The notes beneath the pieces are model-generated. The model worked only from the letters and a program-made list of their open reading frames with translations, did no database searches and was not told where the DNA came from. Shown one piece after another: positions 1 to 3,022 of a stretch of 5,400 bases of DNA. Within the stretch, counting starts at the first letter, position 1. Every line of letters begins with the position of its first letter. The stretch comes from Sphingomonadales bacterium. Lineage in GTDB: Bacteria > Pseudomonadota > Alphaproteobacteria > Sphingomonadales > Sphingomonadaceae. The stretch lies in contig JAGPVK010000012.1 of NCBI GenBank assembly GCA_018067055.1, positions 1-5,400 on the forward strand, in the 5' to 3' direction. The position numbers and the translations under genes are program-made.

Positions 1-201
1 TCTTAGCGGGATATCGATCCGGCGGGTGATGCCATGGCTGGTGTAGTCAACGCGGTGCGCCCCCATGCCAGCGCGCGCCTGGCTTTCGAAAACCGTAACC
101 TGATAGTCGTCCTTCAGCAGATAAGCGGCAGACAGACCGGCGATACCCGTACCGATAACGGCTAGACTGGGTTTGTGCCGGTGGTTCGCGCCTGATCCCA
201 T
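1..201 (-). CDS. FAD/NAD(P)-binding oxidoreductase, N-terminal part (runs off left edge)
   Basis: Reading the minus strand from the ATG at 201-199 gives 67 open residues that run off the window. After a short polar N-terminus comes a Rossmann dinucleotide-binding motif, IGTGIAGLSAAYLL (GxGxxG at residues 17-22). An acidic residue follows at the end of the second strand (VTVFES, Glu near residue 41), the usual partner of the FAD or NAD ribose. This is typical of flavin-dependent amine-oxidase-like oxidoreductases, possibly the predicted NAD/FAD-binding proteins of COG2907. Substrate and product cannot be told because the catalytic part lies outside. The ATG shares one base with the thioesterase stop (TGATG) and has no clear ribosome binding site, so translation is probably coupled to the upstream gene. 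Confidence is high for the nucleotide-binding fold and moderate for the exact family. Confidence 0.8.
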   Translation of the reverse strand, partial: MGSGANHRHKPSLAVIGTGIAGLSAAYLLKDDYQVTVFESQARAGMGAHRVDYTSHGITRRIDIPLR

Positions 202-998
202 CAGGCGTAATAGGCCACGCTCTGCATCGCGGTTGCCATCAATTCGCGGCGGCTGTTCCAGATACTCATATACTGGCTGCTTGCGCCATGATCGGCATGA
301 TGGGTGTGGGAATCAATCAGCCACCAGCCGTCTTCGGTAGCGAGCTGTTCGGCGATGATATTGACCTGCCAGTTCATCGAGCTGACCATCGCATTCTGAT
401 CGAGCAATCCCATCACCGAAGGCGGCAGGCTGTCGCACATGCAGAGGATTTCCGCGACCGGGTCGAGACCTGCTCGCTGTTTCAGCCGCATCCAGCGGGT
501 CAGACGGTTGGTCTTGGTGCTGGTGTCGATCCGCTTGCCGACATATTCCATATTCGAGGTAAAAAATTGCGGTGGTCCGCTGTGCAGATCCGCCTCGCCG
601 GGAAGGGGGGGGAAGTCGGGATCGACAATGTCGGATGTTTTTACTTCGGTGGCACGGGGCGCGGCAAAGATGAAATTGCAATGGAGGCCGAGACCCTTGT
701 CGCCGAAAATCTCGGACTGGACAAATGCGGTACTCTTGCCGCGGCGAAGCATGGTCGTATCCGCCGTCAATGTTCCGAACAGCGGGCCGGTGAATGCAAT
801 TTGTGCCGACCGTAGCGGCGGCAGATCATCTTCGATATGGCTGGCTGCGTGATAGGCAAGCGCTCCGGACAGGCCACCAAATGCGGTGCGGCCCTGGGTC
901 CAGCTTTGTGGCAGAACAACGGGATGGTCTGGGCCGCCAGGCCCGCATTGTTCAAGCAGTTCAGAAAGGGCGACGGGCTGAGAATGTTTATCGGTCAT
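201..998 (-). CDS. Acyl-CoA thioesterase-like double-hotdog protein
   Basis: A 265-residue protein resembling TesB-type/4HBT_3 thioesterases, which hydrolyse acyl-CoA to free fatty acid and CoA in the cytoplasm. The N-terminal hotdog carries WTQGRTAFGGLSGALAY (residues 33-49), with the FGG turn leading into the long hotdog helix. The C-terminal hotdog runs from about 205 to the end: SSMNW (206-210), DGWWLIDSHTHHADHG (223-238) and AMQSVAYY (257-264). Aligned by eye to E. coli TesB, whose triad is Asp204, Thr228 and Gln278, Thr232 and Gln259 appear retained, but the aspartate position is Asn209. Activity could therefore differ, or the protein may belong to a subfamily with another mechanism. 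The ATG at 998 follows a weak purine stretch (AAGCGGA at 1009-1003). The gene is first in a coupled pair with the FAD oxidoreductase and divergent from ihfA, suggesting lipid or acyl-CoA metabolism. The native substrate is unknown. Confidence 0.8.
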   Translation of the reverse strand: MTDKHSQPVALSELLEQCGPGGPDHPVVLPQSWTQGRTAFGGLSGALAYHAASHIEDDLPPLRSAQIAFTGPLFGTLTADTTMLRRGKSTAFVQSEIFGDKGLGLHCNFIFAAPRATEVKTSDIVDPDFPPLPGEADLHSGPPQFFTSNMEYVGKRIDTSTKTNRLTRWMRLKQRAGLDPVAEILCMCDSLPPSVMGLLDQNAMVSSMNWQVNIIAEQLATEDGWWLIDSHTHHADHGASSQYMSIWNSRRELMATAMQSVAYYA

Positions 999-1033
999 CC
1001 GATCCGCTTATCGGGCTAGTCGGCTGAAATCTA

Positions 1034-1062
1034 CTGGTAAGTTTGCTCTCGACATTTACAAT
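1034..1062 (+). promoter_or_regulatory. Weak candidate promoter for ihfA
   Basis: TACAAT at 1057-1062 matches the -10 consensus in five of six bases. The hexamer 17 bases upstream, CTGGTA at 1034-1039, matches the -35 in only three of six. The resulting transcript would start near 1069 and have a leader of about 50 bases containing the candidate IHF site. This is an eye match only, and alphaproteobacterial promoters often diverge from the consensus. Confidence 0.25.
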
Positions 1063-1092
1063 AGCAAGTATCTGCTTTATAGCTTTATTGTT

Positions 1093-1105
1093 TTTCAATC
1101 TCTTA
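1093..1105 (+). promoter_or_regulatory. Candidate IHF binding site upstream of ihfA
   Basis: TTTCAATCTCTTA matches the IHF consensus WATCAANNNNTTR at eight of nine specified positions; the exception is T for A at the second base. It is preceded by an A/T-rich tract, as is common at strong IHF sites. It lies 15 bases before the ihfA start codon and just ahead of the ribosome binding site, where bound IHF could repress transcription. Autoregulation of IHF genes is known in E. coli; here it is inference. Confidence 0.4.
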
Positions 1106-1107
1106 AT

Positions 1108-1112
1108 GGAAG
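1108..1112 (+). promoter_or_regulatory. Ribosome binding site deciding the ihfA start
   Basis: GGAAG lies eight bases before the ATG at 1121. It supports that ATG as the start, rather than the in-frame ATG at 1106 or the TTG at 1043, which lie upstream of or over the site. Confidence 0.6.
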
Positions 1113-1120
1113 ATATTGTG

Positions 1121-1420
1121 ATGAGCTATACGAATACCCTGACTCGCGCTGATCTTGCCGATACAATGAACAGGCAGGTCGGACTTTCCCGTGCCGATAG
1201 CGCAGTCATGGTGGAATCGATCCTGGACCATATGATCGAGGCGCTTGTCGATGGTGAAAATGTCAAGATTTCGGGATTTGGGACCTTCGTGTTGCGCGAC
1301 AAGGGAGAACGCACCGGCCGCAACCCCAAGACCGGTATCGAAGTGCCGATCGCACCGCGCCGGGTACTGACATTCCGTGCCAGCCAGACGATGCGTGACA
1401 GGATTATTGCCGCAGGTTAA
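1121..1420 (+). CDS. ihfA: Integration host factor subunit alpha
   Basis: A 99-residue DNA-bending protein of the HU/IHF family, the alpha half of the IHF heterodimer. IHF bends DNA sharply at specific sites and acts in nucleoid structure, transcription, replication and recombination. The N-terminal helices ([19 protein letters not shown], residues 6-24, then 26-44) form the dimer body. [17 protein letters not shown] (45-61) is the family's beta segment. GRNPKTG (66-72) at the tip of the DNA-binding arm holds Pro69, the counterpart of the intercalating proline 65 of E. coli IHF alpha, and is followed by [13 protein letters not shown] (76-88). The RNPKTG tip followed by PI and RRV matches IHF alpha better than HU. 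The start at 1121 gives the normal family length; an upstream in-frame extension to 1043 adds 26 atypical residues and is rejected. The merR gene follows after 28 bases, probably on the same transcript. A candidate IHF site lies in the leader. Confidence 0.95.
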   Translation: MSYTNTLTRADLADTMNRQVGLSRADSAVMVESILDHMIEALVDGENVKISGFGTFVLRDKGERTGRNPKTGIEVPIAPRRVLTFRASQTMRDRIIAAG

Positions 1421-1435
1421 TGGACCCGGCTAACC

Positions 1436-1442
1436 GGGGGAG
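1436..1442 (+). promoter_or_regulatory. Strong ribosome binding site of merR, overlapping a small hairpin
   Basis: GGGGGAG lies six bases before the ATG at 1449. Its first three G residues also form the right arm of a possible hairpin, CCCGG (1425-1429), loop CTAA, CCGGG (1434-1438). The stem is short and may simply be chance in GC-rich DNA. Confidence 0.55.
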
Positions 1443-1448
1443 TAGAGT

Positions 1449-1835
1449 ATGACCAAGGAACAAGGGGCTTTCCGGACCATCGGAGAGCTGTCGAAAGAGC
1501 TCAGCATCAAACCGCATATTTTGCGCTACTGGGAAGACCAGTTCGCGATGTTGACGCCGCTTAAACGCGCCGGTGCGCGGCGTCATTATCGCCCGGAAGA
1601 TGTTGCGATGGTCAAGCGGATCAATCGTCTGCTCAACGAAGAAGGTTATACAATCAAGGGCGCCCGCAAATTTCTGGCATCGCGGCGCAAACGGCCGGAG
1701 ATGGTTGAAAATGCACCGCAATCCGTCCCCGAGGCGCTGCCTTTGTCGGAAAACGCTCTCGAAGATAACAGTCTGATTGTGGCTGAACTCAAATCGATCC
1801 GGGATCAGCTGTCGCACGCGCTCGATCAGGATTAA
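1449..1835 (+). CDS. MerR-family transcriptional regulator downstream of ihfA
   Basis: A 128-residue DNA-binding regulator. The N-terminal winged helix-turn-helix is complete: FRTIGELSKELSIKPHILRYWE (residues 8-29) includes the recognition helix, and LTPLKRAGARRHYRPEDV (35-52) gives the wing and the RRHYR signature of MerR proteins. Residues 53-80 continue the domain (VKRINRLLNEEGYTIKGARKFL). The C-terminal part (81-128) is short, acidic to polar and probably helical at 106-126, fit for dimer formation. There is no cysteine at all, so it is not a metal or thiol sensor of the MerR/CueR/SoxR kind, and no large ligand-binding domain is present. In alphaproteobacteria such a regulator often sits next to ihfA; its targets and signal are not known to me. 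It is likely cotranscribed with ihfA, and its start is set by the strong GGGGGAG. Confidence 0.9.
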   Translation: MTKEQGAFRTIGELSKELSIKPHILRYWEDQFAMLTPLKRAGARRHYRPEDVAMVKRINRLLNEEGYTIKGARKFLASRRKRPEMVENAPQSVPEALPLSENALEDNSLIVAELKSIRDQLSHALDQD

Positions 1836-1857
1836 ACTGTTCGGCGGTCAGCATGGG

Positions 1858-1885
1858 TTGCGGCTCGCAATGATTGCTTATTTTT
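1858..1885 (+). terminator. Weak candidate terminator after merR
   Basis: Two mutually exclusive short hairpins precede a T-rich run. TTGCG-GCT-CGCAA spans 1858-1870, and GCAA-TGA-TTGC at 1867-1877 directly abuts TTATTTTT (1878-1885). Both stems are only four to five base pairs, so termination would be inefficient or helped by Rho. The T run overlaps the 3' end of the converging minus-strand gene. Confidence 0.3.
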
Positions 1886-2369
1886 CAGCACTGTCGGTAT
1901 TGCGTTGTGCGAACCAGTCCCGCAGAAATGCCGCCTGACATCCGGTGAAGCCGTTGGTACCAACGGCCGAGCAGCTATTGGGCCGCCCCAGCCGTGCTTC
2001 ATCTTCGTGGTTCTGGAATTGCGCGGTCCAGGACGTCGCATATTGCGCTTCCTCTTCCCTTTCCTGTTCCCGAACGGCCTTTGGTATCCGGTATCTTTCA
2101 GATTCGGGCTGGTGCGCGCAAACGACGATTTCACCCTCGGTGGATTCGGGACATTCATCTTCACCGTAAGTGAGCAAAACCGACCAGCGCTCAGGTTCGT
2201 CAGCAGGCGCAGCCTTTTCTTCAGATTTTGCCGGCGCTATGATCAGCAGCGATCCCATTGCGAACAAGGCCATTATTGCGCGGGCTGACAAGTGGGCGAT
2301 AGCAAATATCCTTGATCCGCTGGCCTGAACAGGGCCAGATTCAAACATTATGCATCGGAACATTTCCAT
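1878..2369 (-). CDS. Small exported four-cysteine protein of unknown function
   Basis: I cannot assign a function. The open frame encodes up to 163 residues. Residues 20-49 look like a signal peptide with a long basic N-region (Arg20, Arg30), a hydrophobic stretch IMALFAMGSLLIIAPA (32-47) and possible cleavage after Ala47 or Ser49, so the product is probably periplasmic. The mature part begins with an acidic, Glu/Pro-rich linker. It then has DECPESTEGEIVVCAHQPESERYRIPK (72-97, Cys73 and Cys84), a highly charged probable helix (98-125) and RPNSCSAVGTNGFTGC (129-144, Cys133 and Cys144). The two cysteine pairs suggest two disulfides. The motif IVVC followed by ESERYRIPK, and the RPNSC...GC ending, recall hypothetical proteins I associate with sphingomonads. 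The start is uncertain: ATGs at 2369, 2363 and 2348 are all possible and none has a good ribosome binding site; the ATG at 2273 would lose the basic N-region. It stands alone, convergent with merR. Confidence 0.7.
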   Translation of the reverse strand: MEMFRCIMFESGPVQASGSRIFAIAHLSARAIMALFAMGSLLIIAPAKSEEKAAPADEPERWSVLLTYGEDECPESTEGEIVVCAHQPESERYRIPKAVREQEREEEAQYATSWTAQFQNHEDEARLGRPNSCSAVGTNGFTGCQAAFLRDWFAQRNTDSAEK

Positions 2370-2479
2370 GGCCTGAACCCGCTAGCACAAAGAAATGAGC
2401 TTTTGATCTGAGGATCAACCATGAAATGGCAGAGATAGGGGATGGTGAAATTGCAGAACGGCAATTCTTCGCAGATTGT
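2370..2479. other. Intergenic region with clustered small inverted repeats
   Basis: This 110-base gap lies between the phosphatase stop and the start of the exported protein, both on the minus strand. It holds AATTGC-AGAACG-GCAATT (2449-2466), CCAT-GAA-ATGG (2419-2429) and TTGATC-TGAG-GATCAA (2403-2418). The first lies 14 bases after the phosphatase stop but has no proper T run on the minus strand. The third could be an operator or a weak terminator, being followed on the minus strand by AAGCTCATTTCTTT. The promoter of the exported protein should be here, but I could not pick one. Confidence 0.45.
2403..2418. repeat. Inverted repeat TTGATC-TGAG-GATCAA
   Basis: A perfect six-base inverted repeat with a four-base spacer, 34 bases before the furthest possible start of the exported protein. 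It may be a regulator's operator or an RNA hairpin. Another smaller palindrome begins one base downstream on the plus strand. Confidence 0.45.
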
Positions 2480-3022
2480 CTAGTCGTAATTGGGTCCCAG
2501 TTCCGGATCGAGATCGCGCGGCCGGGTGAAGCGGTCGAGTGTGCCGCATTTTTCGGTAATGTCGGCCCAGCTATCGATCGCCAGCGTCATCTCGGCCAGC
2601 GCGGCTGTCGGATATTTGGTTTCAACCTCGTCGCGGGCCGGTGAGGTTCCATCATCGGGCACAAGATCGAAGATCAGGTCTTCCAGACCAGGATTATGGC
2701 CAACCATCAGCACATGGTCTGCATCCGCGCTCGCGCCGCGCAATACGTCGAGCAGGGTTGCCGAAGAGGCGAGGTAGATTTTGCGATCCCAGGTCGGTTC
2801 CATCACCAGACCACTGGCTTCCTCGACATTCTCCAATGTTTCGATGACCCGCACTGCGGGGGAGGCGAGGATCTGATCGAAGGTCAATCCGTTACGCTGG
2901 ATGAAGCGGCCCATCACCGCTGCAGCGCGCTTGCCCTTGGGATTGAGGGGGCGATCAAAATCGCGGTCGACCGGATCATCCCAGCTGGATTTGGCATGGC
3001 GCAGGAGCGTGAGTTTTTTCAT
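2480..3022 (-). CDS. SixA-type histidine phosphatase family protein
   Basis: A 180-residue protein of the histidine phosphatase (phosphoglycerate mutase-like) superfamily, closest to the SixA group (COG2062), whose E. coli member removes phosphate from phosphohistidine. It begins directly with the catalytic motif MKKLTLLRHAKSSW, where Arg8-His9 form the RH signature and His9 is the expected nucleophile. It continues with DRPLNPKGKRAA (23-34), SPAVRVIET (54-62, phosphate-binding Arg58) and the second histidine in LMVGHNPGLEDL (105-116, His109). The C-terminus RFTRPRDLDPEL (164-175) resembles other alphaproteobacterial members. No signal peptide, so cytoplasmic. The start overlaps the helicase stop by four bases (ATGA) and has no ribosome binding site of its own, so translation is almost certainly coupled. 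The true substrate (a phosphohistidine protein or a small phosphate ester) cannot be read from the sequence. Confidence 0.9.
   Translation of the reverse strand: MKKLTLLRHAKSSWDDPVDRDFDRPLNPKGKRAAAVMGRFIQRNGLTFDQILASPAVRVIETLENVEEASGLVMEPTWDRKIYLASSATLLDVLRGASADADHVLMVGHNPGLEDLIFDLVPDDGTSPARDEVETKYPTAALAEMTLAIDSWADITEKCGTLDRFTRPRDLDPELGPNYD

Larger units (their letters stand above)
999..1120. other. Divergent intergenic region, AT-rich on the ihfA side
   Basis: This stretch separates the minus-strand thioesterase from plus-strand ihfA and must hold promoters for both. From about 1041 to 1107 it is clearly richer in A and T than the surrounding genes. It contains a direct repeat, GCTTTAT at 1074-1080 and again at 1082-1088, and an IHF-like site at 1093-1105. 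An in-frame upstream ORF extension starting at 1043 exists, but its hydrophobic, AT-rich residues are not part of known IHF alpha proteins, so I treat it as non-coding leader. No convincing sigma-70 promoter was found on the minus strand. Confidence 0.6.

Noticed and set aside
288..815. Long plus-strand open frame opposite the thioesterase gene
   Set aside because: It lies entirely antisense to a gene with recognisable hotdog motifs, shows no family features itself, and such frames are common opposite GC-rich genes.
1043..1120. N-terminal extension of IHF alpha by 26 hydrophobic residues (possible membrane segment)
   Set aside because: It is AT-rich, begins with TTG without a ribosome binding site and is foreign to IHF. 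The ATG at 1121 has GGAAG at good spacing and gives the standard 99-residue length.
1404..1817. Minus-strand open frame opposite merR
   Set aside because: Antisense shadow of a clear MerR-family gene, with no recognisable domain.
1836..1877. Possible tRNA after merR
   Set aside because: No cloverleaf, no GTTCGAATC-like T-loop and no CCA end; the gap is too short.
2357..2367. Small palindrome GGAA-CAT-TTCC at the start of the exported-protein gene
   Set aside because: Only four base pairs per arm; likely chance, and it overlaps the ambiguous start region.
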